NCBI GenBank assembly: GCA_965205235.1
Contig: CBDBGD010000005.1
Span: 62,001 to 126,000 of the forward strand
Length of the DNA: 64,000 nucleotides
DNA from: CBDBGD01 sp965205235
Lineage (GTDB): Bacteria; Chloroflexota; Dehalococcoidia; Lucifugimonadales; UBA1127
Direction: 5' to 3'
The notes under the pieces: model-generated
Databases searched by the model: none
Seen by the model: only the letters and a program-made list of their open reading frames with translations
Told to the model about the DNA's origin: nothing
In this document: piece after piece, positions 26,063-33,878 of the stretch
Layout of the letters: each line of letters starts with the position of its first letter
Position numbering within the stretch: the first letter of the stretch is position 1
Made by a program: the position numbers and the translations under genes

Positions 26063-27868
26063 GTGGATAAGGACATCGACTGTGGCGCGCTGCGCCGGGA
26101 CGACGTCGGACGCCGGGTCACCCTCGCCGGGTGGGTCAACCGCCGGCGCGACCACGGCGGGCTGGTCTTCCTCGACCTGCGGGACCGCAGCGGCGTCGTC
26201 CAGGTCGTCGTGAACCCGGAGCAGGCCCCCGAGGCCCACGCCGAGGCCGACCGCGCCCGCAGCGAGTGGGTGCTGCAGGTCGTCGGCGACGTGGGGGCAC
26301 GACCGGAGGGCACCGAGAACCCGCGACTGCCCACGGGCGACGTCGAGGTCATGGCCCGCGAGGTACGGGTGCTCAACCCGTCGCAGACGCCGCCCTTCTA
26401 CATCAACGAGGAGGGCGCGCTGGACGAGTACCTGGCCCTTCGGCACCGCTACCTGTACCTGCGCCGCCCCAACGTGCAGAGCAACCTGATGCTGCGTCAC
26501 CGCATCGTCAAGTTCATCCGGGACTTCCTAGACGAGCGGGACTTCATCGAGATCGAAACGCCCATCCTCATCAAGAGCACGCCGGAGGGCGCCCGGGACT
26601 ACCTGGTCCCCAGCCGACTCTACCCCGGCAAGTTCTACGCGCTGCCGCAGTCGCCGCAGCAGATGAAGCAGCTCCTCATGGTCGCTGGCTTCGAGCGCTA
26701 CTTCCAGATCGCCCGCTGCTTCCGCGACGAGGACCTGCGGGCCGACCGCCAGCCGGAGTTCTCCCAGCTCGACCTGGAGATGAGCTTCGTCGGTCGCGAG
26801 GACGTGCTGCGGCTCATGGAGGAGCTGTACGTCGCCATGGCGGCCGCCGTGACGCCGCACAAGCGGGTGCTGCAGGTCCCCTTCCCGCGGCTGGACTACG
26901 CCGACGTCATGGAGCGCTTCGGGACGGACTCGCCGGACCTGCGCTTCGGCCTGGAGCTCGCGGACCTGTCGGACGTGGCTGCAGGCTCTGAGTTTCAGGT
27001 CTTCCGACAGGCCGTGGCCCAGGGTGGTGTCGTGAAGGGGCTGGCCGCTCCCGGCTGCGGCGCCTACTCCCGCCGGCAGGTCGACGAGCTGACGGAGTTC
27101 GCCCGCTCGCGGGGCGCGTCGGGGCTTGTGAGCTTCGCGCTGGAGGGGGCGGGCTGGCCGCTGGAGGAGCTCACGCAGGAGCAGGTGCGTTCGCCCGTCG
27201 GCCGCTTCTTCACCGTCGAGGAGGTGCGGGAGATCGCGCGTCGGACGGGAGGGAGCGGTGGAGACCTGCTGCTGCTCTGTGCCGGGCCTCGGGAGCAGGT
27301 GGACCTCGTCCTCGCGGCCCTGCGCCACGAGCTGGGGCGACGCCTGGGCCTGGCCGACCCCGACGTCCTGGCCTACGCCTTCGTCACAGACTTCCCGCTG
27401 TTGAAGTGGAGCAGTGACGAGCAGCGTTGGGACGCCGTCCACCATCCCTTCACGGCGGCGCACCCCGACGACGTCGCACTGCTGGACAGCGAGCCGGGCA
27501 AGGTGCGCTCCCAGGCCTACGACCTTGTCTGCAACGGCATGGAGATGGGCGGCGGGAGCATCCGTAACCACCGGCGAGAGGTGCAGGCGCAGATGTTCCG
27601 CATCCTCGGCTACTCGGACGAGGAGATGACAGTGCGCTTCGGGCATCTGCTGGAGGCGCTGGAATACGGCGCGCCCCCGCACGGCGGCATCGCCATGGGC
27701 ATGGACCGGCTGGCCATGCGGCTCGGCGACCTAGACTCGCTGCGGGACGTCATCGCGTTCCCGAAGACGCAGAGCGCGCTCGACCTGCTCTTCGACGCTC
27801 CGTCGGAGGTGCCGCAGAGCCAGATGGACGAGCTGCGTCTCCGCATAGCGGGCGAAGGGCGCTCGTGA
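26063..27868 (+). CDS. aspS: Aspartyl-tRNA synthetase
   Basis: Charges tRNA-Asp (and possibly tRNA-Asn). I place the start at GTG 26063, with CTGGAGG 8 bases upstream, giving 601 residues; ATG 26018 lies in the leader hairpin region without a Shine-Dalgarno. Domains in order: OB-fold anticodon-binding domain (VTLAGWVNRRRDHGGLVFLD), class II motif 1 near RHRIVKFIRDFLDER, motif 2 CFRDEDLRADRQPEFSQLD, the bacterial GAD insertion (about residues 290-410) and motif 3 GGIAMGMDRLAMRLG. Length is typical of bacterial AspRS. Confidence 0.96.
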   Translation: MDKDIDCGALRRDDVGRRVTLAGWVNRRRDHGGLVFLDLRDRSGVVQVVVNPEQAPEAHAEADRARSEWVLQVVGDVGARPEGTENPRLPTGDVEVMAREVRVLNPSQTPPFYINEEGALDEYLALRHRYLYLRRPNVQSNLMLRHRIVKFIRDFLDERDFIEIETPILIKSTPEGARDYLVPSRLYPGKFYALPQSPQQMKQLLMVAGFERYFQIARCFRDEDLRADRQPEFSQLDLEMSFVGREDVLRLMEELYVAMAAAVTPHKRVLQVPFPRLDYADVMERFGTDSPDLRFGLELADLSDVAAGSEFQVFRQAVAQGGVVKGLAAPGCGAYSRRQVDELTEFARSRGASGLVSFALEGAGWPLEELTQEQVRSPVGRFFTVEEVREIARRTGGSGGDLLLLCAGPREQVDLVLAALRHELGRRLGLADPDVLAYAFVTDFPLLKWSSDEQRWDAVHHPFTAAHPDDVALLDSEPGKVRSQAYDLVCNGMEMGGGSIRNHRREVQAQMFRILGYSDEEMTVRFGHLLEALEYGAPPHGGIAMGMDRLAMRLGDLDSLRDVIAFPKTQSALDLLFDAPSEVPQSQMDELRLRIAGEGRS

Positions 27869-27907
27869 CGCCGGATCCCCAGAGTCCGTTCTTCCCCCTA
27901 TGGCCGA

Positions 27908-27916
27908 TGCTATAAT
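27908..27916 (+). promoter_or_regulatory. Extended -10 promoter of tig-clpP
   Basis: TGC followed by TATAAT at 27911-27916, 21 bp before the tig GTG; identical to the proC promoter core. No good -35 box. Confidence 0.6.
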
Positions 27917-27937
27917 GGTTCCTGTGAGGATGACGAC

Positions 27938-29290
27938 GTGCAGGTAACCCAGGAAGAACTCGAGCAGCGACAGGCCGTGCTCCACATCGAGGTGGAGGAC
28001 GCTGACCTGGAGCGCTATCTCGACCGCGCCCACCGGCGCGTCGTGCAGCGGCTCACGGTGCCGGGCTTTCGCCGGGGGAAGGCGCCCCGCTCCATCGTCG
28101 AGCGCCTTGTCGGGCGCGACGTCCTGCTGGAGGAGGCGCTGGAGATACTTCTGCCGGAGATCACGGTCAAGGCCGTCGAGGAGCAGGGCCTGGAGATGGC
28201 GGCCCCGCCGCGGGTGGAGGTTGTGACCCGCGAGCCCATGACGCTCCGGGCCACGGTCCCGCTGCCCCCCGAGGTGACGCTGGGCGACTACCGCGAGGTC
28301 AGGGTCGAACCGGAAGAGGTGGAGGTCGACGAGGAGCGAGTGTCGGAGACCCTGGAGGAGATCCGGCGGGAGACCACGCCGTGGGAGCCGGTCGACCGGC
28401 CCGTCGCCATGGGCGACCAGGTGGTGATGGATCTTCGAGGCTCCGTCGAGGGGCGTGAGGTCGTCAACCAGCGCAACGTGGGCTACATCGTCACGGAGGA
28501 GCCCAATCCCGTCGCAGGGTTCGGTGCGGCGTTGGAGGGCATGGCGCAGGGCGAGACTCGAGAGTTCACCCTCTCCTTCCCCGACGACCATAGAGACGCG
28601 GAGATGGCGGGCAAGCCCTGCGACTTCGTCGTTGAGGCCAAGGAGGTCAAAGGCCGGGAGCTTCCCGAGATGGACGACGAGTTCGCTCACGGCGTCGGGC
28701 AGGGGTACGACTCGCTGGAGGCCCTGCGGGAGGACGTTCGCGGACGGCACCGCGCCTCGCTGGAGGCCGAGGCCCAGGGCCGCTACGAGGAGAAAGTGCT
28801 GGAAGAGGTGCTGGCGACGGCCCAGATCGAGATGGCGCCGCTGCTGGTCCAGCGCGAGACCGAGCGCCTGCAGCAGGAGCTCCGCGACCGGGTGCAGAGC
28901 CTGGTGCGAGGGCCCCTGGGCGTGGACGAGTACATGACGCTCCTGGGCAAGTCGGCGGAGGAGGTCCAGGAGGAGCTTCGTCCCCGGGCCGAGATGCGGC
29001 TGCAACGGTCGGCGCTGCTGACCAGCGTCGCAGACGCGGAGGGATGCGAGGCGTCGGAAGAGGCCGTGAGTGCGGAGATCGAGGGCATGGTCCAGGAGGC
29101 GGGGGCGCGAGGCCGCGAGGTCCGCCGCCACTTCGCCGACGCCCAGCACCGGGAGATGGTGGCCAGGAGCCTTCGGACGCGCCAAGCACTGGCGTTGCTG
29201 GTGGCCATTGCCAGGGGCGAGGCGGAGCAGCAGGAGGCCGCGGCCGAGGAGACGGCGGCGACGCCGTCCGGGGACGACGCATCGGCGTAG
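27938..29290 (+). CDS. tig: Trigger factor
   Basis: Ribosome-bound chaperone for nascent chains, with peptidyl-prolyl isomerase activity. The 450-residue protein starts at a GTG with GTGAGGA upstream. N-terminal ribosome-binding domain contains VPGFRRGKAPRSIVERLVGR (the GFRxGKxP signature). The FKBP-like domain follows with VAMGDQVVMDLRGSVEGREV and GFGAALEGMAQGETREFTLS, then the helical C-terminal chaperone domain and an acidic Ala-rich tail. Upstream of clpP by 23 bp, the classical tig-clpP arrangement; clpX is not in the window. Confidence 0.96.
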   Translation: MQVTQEELEQRQAVLHIEVEDADLERYLDRAHRRVVQRLTVPGFRRGKAPRSIVERLVGRDVLLEEALEILLPEITVKAVEEQGLEMAAPPRVEVVTREPMTLRATVPLPPEVTLGDYREVRVEPEEVEVDEERVSETLEEIRRETTPWEPVDRPVAMGDQVVMDLRGSVEGREVVNQRNVGYIVTEEPNPVAGFGAALEGMAQGETREFTLSFPDDHRDAEMAGKPCDFVVEAKEVKGRELPEMDDEFAHGVGQGYDSLEALREDVRGRHRASLEAEAQGRYEEKVLEEVLATAQIEMAPLLVQRETERLQQELRDRVQSLVRGPLGVDEYMTLLGKSAEEVQEELRPRAEMRLQRSALLTSVADAEGCEASEEAVSAEIEGMVQEAGARGREVRRHFADAQHREMVARSLRTRQALALLVAIARGEAEQQEAAAEETAATPSGDDASA

Positions 29291-29313
29291 AACAACACGA
29301 GGAGAGAAGCACC

Positions 29314-30003
29314 ATGCGCAACTACGAATGGACTGACGAGTGCGGACTGTACCTGCCTGGGGCGGGTCACAACCTGTCGCAGGCCGCCATGCCGCCGCAG
29401 AGCGTCATCCCCATGGTCATCGAAAGCGGCAACCGTGGGGAGCGCTTCTACGACATCTACTCGCTTCTCCTCAAGGAGCGCATCGTCTTTCTGGGCACGC
29501 CCGTGGTCGACCAGATCGCCAACCTGATCATCGCCCAGCTCCTCTACCTGGACCGGGAGGACCCGGACAAGGAGATCAGCCTGTACATCAACTCGCCGGG
29601 CGGCGTCATCACGGCAGGGCTCGCTATCTACGACACCATGCGGCTCATCCGCGCCGACGTGTCGACCATCTGTGTGGGCATGGCCGCCAGCATGGCCACC
29701 GTGCTGCTCTGCGCCGGCACCAAGGGAAAACGGTTCGCGCTGCCCAGCTCGACCATCCACATGCACCAGCCGATGGGCGGCGCGCAGGGGCAGGCGGCGG
29801 ACATCGAAATCCAGGCGCGGGAGATCCTGCGGCTGCAGGACAAGATCCGTGCGATCATCTCGGAGAGCACGGGGCGGTCCTACGAGCAGGTGGCCCGGGA
29901 CAGCGACCGCGACTTCTACCTGACGCCGGAGCAGGCGGTGGAGTACGGCCTCATCGACGAGGTGCTGGTGCGGCCGACGGAGGATGGGGAGGCGGCGGGG
30001 TAG
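29314..30003 (+). CDS. clpP: ATP-dependent Clp protease proteolytic subunit
   Basis: ClpP forms the tetradecameric proteolytic chamber used by ClpX and ClpA/C. The 229-residue protein has the active site Ser in CVGMAASMATVLLCAGTKGK (S126), His in HMHQPMGG (H151) and Asp in ARDSDRDFYLTPEQA (D200), and IYINSP-like LYINSPGGVITAGLAIYDTM. It is about 30 residues longer than usual at the N terminus (WTDECGLYLPGAGHNLSQAA), before the conserved IPMVIE; ATG 29314 has GAGGAGAG upstream, so the extension appears real or is a processed propeptide. Confidence 0.96.
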   Translation: MRNYEWTDECGLYLPGAGHNLSQAAMPPQSVIPMVIESGNRGERFYDIYSLLLKERIVFLGTPVVDQIANLIIAQLLYLDREDPDKEISLYINSPGGVITAGLAIYDTMRLIRADVSTICVGMAASMATVLLCAGTKGKRFALPSSTIHMHQPMGGAQGQAADIEIQAREILRLQDKIRAIISESTGRSYEQVARDSDRDFYLTPEQAVEYGLIDEVLVRPTEDGEAAG

Positions 30004-30027
30004 GGGCGGCTGCCGGGACAACACGTC

Positions 30028-30855
30028 CTACGAGACGGTAATCTCCAAGCGACAGTGATCGCTCGGGCCCCACTCATCTGGCTCGTTGAGCGCGCGCACC
30101 GAGACTGAATCGGCTATGTCCCTAGACGCGAAGACGAAGTCGAGTTGGCGCGTGGCCTTGGCAGGCTCCCTCTGGTGGGTCGAGTAGTACGTGGGGACGT
30201 TCTTGCTGTCGGGGGGGAGTTCGTCCGGCCACGGGTCCGCCTGGCGGCCATTCGGCGCCTGCGGGCCAACGAACGGCAGCCCCAGCGCCTCCATCCTGTC
30301 GAACACCGTGCCGTAGCGCCCGGTCCAGTAGGGGCTGCCGCCCTCCCCGTGCCCGTGGAGGATGTTGAGGTCGCCGGCGGCCACGATGCGGTGACCGACC
30401 TCGCGCCCGATGAACACGGAGAGGTCCGAGACGACGCGGTGCGCCGACGCGTCGGAGACGATCCAGCTGCTGCCGGTGGAGGCGTGCGGCCTTCCCCACA
30501 GCGAGTACATCGACACGACGATGAACGGCTCAACGCCGGGGGCCGACACACGGGCGGCGGTGAGCGTGCCCGGCCGGCTGACGCCAAAGCCCTTGTACTC
30601 TGCGCAGGTCAGCGACTTCGCGTCGATCCACTCCACGCACACGCGGTCGGAGAGCTTGACGATGGCCGTTCGCCATAGGCGCTTGCCGTCCACTCCGGGG
30701 GTGCACCAGGGCGCGGGGTCGACTTTGACGTGCGCGGGTAGGTCTGGCGGCGCGGCGGCCTCCTGCAGCAGCGCGACATCGGCATCCGATGCGGCGAGGC
30801 AATGCCAGGGTGGTACTCGGCCGGCGATGTTCCAGGAGACGATCTTCACCGGCAA
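30028..30855 (-). CDS. Endonuclease/exonuclease/phosphatase (EEP) family protein
   Basis: A 275-residue EEP-fold hydrolase. Family motifs are all visible: VKIVSWNIAGR (Asn9), VALLQEAA (catalytic Glu near 32), VSMYSLWGRP, RIVAAGDLNILHG (GDLN) and ATRQLDFVFAS with EWGPSDHCRLEI (SDH near the C terminus). Substrates of such proteins range from DNA to phosphoesters and cannot be set here. The start lies 7 bp after the selenoprotein stop, so it is the last gene of a minus-strand run starting at 33767. Confidence 0.85.
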   Translation of the reverse strand: MPVKIVSWNIAGRVPPWHCLAASDADVALLQEAAAPPDLPAHVKVDPAPWCTPGVDGKRLWRTAIVKLSDRVCVEWIDAKSLTCAEYKGFGVSRPGTLTAARVSAPGVEPFIVVSMYSLWGRPHASTGSSWIVSDASAHRVVSDLSVFIGREVGHRIVAAGDLNILHGHGEGGSPYWTGRYGTVFDRMEALGLPFVGPQAPNGRQADPWPDELPPDSKNVPTYYSTHQREPAKATRQLDFVFASRDIADSVSVRALNEPDEWGPSDHCRLEITVS

Positions 30856-30862
30856 CCGAGTG

Positions 30863-31141
30863 TTACGCCTCCGTGAGGACCGGCGCCTTTTCCATGGCGG
30901 TCATCTTCATCTGGCCGACGTCGGTGTAGTTGGGGTAGCCGCCACCCGCCTGCTTGCGGTCGTAGATCAGCTCGCCGTTGAGGTAGACCTCCAGCCGGCC
31001 GTCAGCCGCGGGCGTCAGGGTGATGGCTAGGTCCGCGCCGAACTGGCGGTTGAACTCGGCCCCTATCCAAGAGGCCTGTCCGTAGTAGCCTCAGACGGAG
31101 CAGTAGATGATCTCCAGGTGAGCCTTGCCTGCCGTGACCAT
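30863..31141 (-). CDS. SelW-like (Rdx family) selenoprotein, UGA as selenocysteine
   Basis: A 92-residue protein read through an in-frame TGA at 31091-31093. The ATG at 31139-31141 has GGGAGGAG 7 bases upstream. It reads MVTAGKAHLEIIYCSVUGYY: the thioredoxin-like CxxU motif (C14, U17) after the first beta strand exactly as in SelW/SelT/SelH-type Rdx proteins. The remainder matches the family fold: ASWIGAEFNRQFGADLAITL, then RLEVYLNGELIYDRKQAGGG and YPNYTDVGQMK, equivalent to the family's FEVxVNGxLVFSKxxxGGFP. Without readthrough nothing sensible is encoded. A SECIS-like hairpin follows the UGA. Probably a small thiol/selenol redox protein. A sequencing error in a Cys codon (TGC/TGT) is the main alternative. 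Confidence 0.85.
31058..31076 (-). promoter_or_regulatory. Bacterial SECIS-like hairpin
   Basis: On the minus strand, 14 bases after the UGA, GGCCTC pairs with GGGGCC (5 Watson-Crick pairs and one U-G) around the 7-base loop TTGGATA. The loop begins 20 bases past the UGA, inside the usual bacterial SECIS window, and holds a GG for SelB contact. Confidence 0.6.
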
Positions 31142-31186
31142 GTCTCTCTCCTCCCGATCGGGTGTCTCGTGTCGTGCTGACCGCTC

Positions 31187-32530
31187 CTACACCAGCTCCT
31201 CGCGGTGCTCGCGGAAGAAGCCTGCGATGACGTCCGCGGTCTTGTCGATCTCCTCCTCGGTGTGGGCGGCGGAGATGAAGCCGCGGGGCCGCCCCACGAC
31301 GAAGATGCCGTTGTTGAGCAGCGTGTTCTTGAGGGCCATGCCCTTGGGGTTGGCCTTGTTATAGCGGATCATGCTTGCCACGTCACGGTAGTTGTTCAGT
31401 GTTTCCCGGGTGAACGAGATGCCCCAGATGGAGCCGAAGTTGAGGCACTGCGCGTTGATCTCCAGCTCGTCGGCGACGGCGTTGATCTGGCTGGAGAGCC
31501 GGTCGCCCAGGCTCCAGAGCTTCTTGTTGACCTCGCCGTCCCGCAGGATCTCGATGGTCTTGAGGGCGGCGGCCACGTTGACCACCTGGCCGTTGTAGGT
31601 GCCCGAGTAGAAGACCGGCCCCTCCGGGCTGAACATGGACATGATCTCCGCCTTCCCCGTCAGCGCGCCGATGGGGAAGCCGTTGGCCATGCCCTTGGCG
31701 AAGACGCCCAGGTCCGGCGTGATGCCGAACAGCGCCTGGCTGCCGCCGACGTGGGTGCGGAAGCCGGTGATGACCTCGTCGAAGATGAGGACGAGGCCGT
31801 AGCGGTCGCAGATGTCGCGGAGGAACTGCAGGAAGCTTGGCCGCATGACGGGACAGCCGCCGCTGTGGCCGGGCTCGATGATGATGGCGGCCAGGTTGTC
31901 CTTCTCCCGCTCGACCAGACGCTCGACGGCGGCTTCGTCGTGGAAGGGCGCCACGACGACCTGGTCCGTCGTCGACTGGAGCGCGCCGGCGGAACTGGCC
32001 ACGGAGTAGGGGGCGTCCGCGGGGCCGGCGACCATGGGGTTGGGGTGGACACTCACGGCCAGGTAGTCGTGCCAGCCGTGGTAGCCGCCCTCGAACTTCA
32101 TGATCTTGGTCTTGCCCGTGTAGGCGCGGGCGACGCGGACGGCGTGGTAGATGGGGTCGGAGCCGCCGCCACCGCAGAGCAGCGCCTTCTCGGCGCAGGG
32201 GATGATCTCCGTGAGGGTCTTGGCCAGCTCGACCTCTTTCTGATGGGGCGCGGCGAAGAGGACGCCCTCCTCCTCCAGCGTCTCGATGACGGCCTGGCGC
32301 ACGCGCGGGTCGTTGTAGCCCAGGACCGCGGGGCCGTAGCAGGCGTGGTAGTCGATGTACTCGTTGTCGTCGGCGTCCCAGATGCGAGAGCCCAGGGCCT
32401 TCTTGATGAAGAGCGGGTAGGGCTCGTACCAGCGGCCGTCGCCTTGGACGCCGCCGGGCGAGTACTTCTTGGCCTCTTCCAGGAGCTTCAGCGTGTTCTC
32501 CGTCTTGATGGTGCTCTCAACCTCGGGCAT
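31187..32530 (-). CDS. Class III PLP aminotransferase, GSA-aminomutase-like
   Basis: A 447-residue fold-type I PLP enzyme resembling glutamate-1-semialdehyde 2,1-aminomutase. Segments: KKYSPGGVQGDGRWYEPYPL, DADDNEYIDYHACYGPAVLG, KFEGGYHGWHDYLAV, IIEPGHSGGCPVMRPSFLQF, LIFDEVITGFRTHVGG (PLP Asp) and FAKGMANGFPIGALTGKAE with the Schiff-base Lys. The HemL motif NSGTEA is replaced by CGGGGSDPIYHAVRVARA, so it is probably not HemL but a transaminase for another substrate. It lies 31 bp after an amidohydrolase and 45 bp before the selenoprotein in the same direction. Confidence 0.85.
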   Translation of the reverse strand: MPEVESTIKTENTLKLLEEAKKYSPGGVQGDGRWYEPYPLFIKKALGSRIWDADDNEYIDYHACYGPAVLGYNDPRVRQAVIETLEEEGVLFAAPHQKEVELAKTLTEIIPCAEKALLCGGGGSDPIYHAVRVARAYTGKTKIMKFEGGYHGWHDYLAVSVHPNPMVAGPADAPYSVASSAGALQSTTDQVVVAPFHDEAAVERLVEREKDNLAAIIIEPGHSGGCPVMRPSFLQFLRDICDRYGLVLIFDEVITGFRTHVGGSQALFGITPDLGVFAKGMANGFPIGALTGKAEIMSMFSPEGPVFYSGTYNGQVVNVAAALKTIEILRDGEVNKKLWSLGDRLSSQINAVADELEINAQCLNFGSIWGISFTRETLNNYRDVASMIRYNKANPKGMALKNTLLNNGIFVVGRPRGFISAAHTEEEIDKTADVIAGFFREHREELV

Positions 32531-32561
32531 CTCTCCTCCTTCGAGTGGTGGACGTCGGATA

Positions 32562-33767
32562 CTACTCGCCCATGCGGTACAGCTTCACCGCGTTGTCGCA
32601 GACGATCTTCTTCAGCACGGCGGGGTCCAGCTGGCCCATGGTCTCCTCCACGATCTGTCGGGAGTCGGGCCAGACGCCGTCGGGGTGCGGGTAGTCGGAG
32701 CCCCAGACCAGGTTGTCCTCGCCGATGAGGTGCGCCATCTGGCCGACGGCGGGCTCCTCCTGGAAGGTGGTGGCGCCCTGGCGGAACCAGTACTCGCTGG
32801 GCTCCATGGTCAGCGGCGGGTCGAACTTCTTGTTGAGCAGCCGCTCCGTGAAGATGTGGTTCATGCGGCCCAGGATGAACGGCACCCATGCCCCGCCGAA
32901 CTCGCCGAGGACGAAGCGGAAGTCGGGATACTTCTCGCACGCACCGCTGAAGATGATGGAGGCCAGCCACTGCGCGCCGCCGATCATGCCGATGGAGAAG
33001 GTGGTGCCCTGGTGGGCCAACTGGTTCTGCGAGAGGTCCTGGCCGTGGGGCAGCGATGCGAAGGTGCCCTCCGGCGGCGGGTTCACGGGGATGCGGCCGC
33101 TGCCCAGGTGGAAGGCGACGGGCATGCGGGTCTCGGCGATGGCACGCCACAGCGGGTCCCAGTAGCCGTCGCGGGCGTAGATGGGGTGGGTGCGGTCGTC
33201 GACGATGAGCTCGCAGCCGCGCAGGGGGCCCAGGCGGGCGGCCTTGTACAGCTCCGCGGCGGCCACGGTGGGGTCGTGCAGGGGGATGCAGGCCAGGGCG
33301 TAGAAGCGCCCCGGATAGCTGTTGCAGAAGTCGGTCACCCACTCGTTGTAGATGCGGAAGGTCTCGGCCTGGACCTCCAGGTCCTCGATCTCCAAGCCGG
33401 AGCGAGTGAGGCCGTACAGCACCTCCGCCTGGACGCCGTCCATGTCCTGGTCCCGGATGCGCAGGTCCGGCGTGGAGGGGTGCGGGCCGCCCTCGTAGTA
33501 GCCGGCCTCCTGCATGCGGTCGTTGCGGTGACTCATGCCGGGCTGGGGCGGGCTGAAGCCCATGCCCATGCTGCCGAAGACGCCCAGCTCCTTGCCCTCG
33601 CAGACCCAGATCTTGCTGTAGAGGCCGTACTTGGTCTCCTTGGTGGGGGCGTCCTCCACGTGGGGCATGAGGTCTCTGAGGCGGGCGGGGGCCGCGCTGG
33701 TGAACATGTCGCCGGGCAGCCAGCTCATGTCCATGTGCGAGTCGCCGGATACGAAGGTGTACTGCAT
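32562..33767 (-). CDS. Amidohydrolase-2 family metal-dependent hydrolase
   Basis: A 401-residue TIM-barrel hydrolase of the amidohydrolase-related (ACMSD-like) family. The start at 33765-33767 has CCAGGAG upstream: QYTFVSGDSHMDMSWLPG gives the first metal motif (D-S-H, replacing HxH as in many family members), PVAFHLGSGRIPVNPPPEG the barrel His, FRFVLGEFGGAWVPFILGR, and NLVWGSDYPHPDGVWPDSR the catalytic Asp near the C terminus. Substrates are typically aromatic or carboxylated ring products; large expansions are reported in SAR202 bacteria. First gene of the run leading to the selenoprotein. Confidence 0.88.
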   Translation of the reverse strand: MQYTFVSGDSHMDMSWLPGDMFTSAAPARLRDLMPHVEDAPTKETKYGLYSKIWVCEGKELGVFGSMGMGFSPPQPGMSHRNDRMQEAGYYEGGPHPSTPDLRIRDQDMDGVQAEVLYGLTRSGLEIEDLEVQAETFRIYNEWVTDFCNSYPGRFYALACIPLHDPTVAAAELYKAARLGPLRGCELIVDDRTHPIYARDGYWDPLWRAIAETRMPVAFHLGSGRIPVNPPPEGTFASLPHGQDLSQNQLAHQGTTFSIGMIGGAQWLASIIFSGACEKYPDFRFVLGEFGGAWVPFILGRMNHIFTERLLNKKFDPPLTMEPSEYWFRQGATTFQEEPAVGQMAHLIGEDNLVWGSDYPHPDGVWPDSRQIVEETMGQLDPAVLKKIVCDNAVKLYRMGE

Positions 33768-33878
33768 GGCCGCTCTCCTGGTGCGGGCTGGGCCACAGTG
33801 TACCATCGGCGCTGGGGATGGTCTACGGGCGGGGGTTGGGGGCTGGTCGGAGTGCCGTGTGGAGGGCGAAGACTAGAG

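Noticed and set aside
31058..31141. Selenoprotein gene as a simple pseudogene of a Cys-type Rdx protein
   Set aside because: The only disruption is TGA exactly at the redox position, with an intact frame, ribosome site and a SECIS-like hairpin; random decay would not give this pattern.
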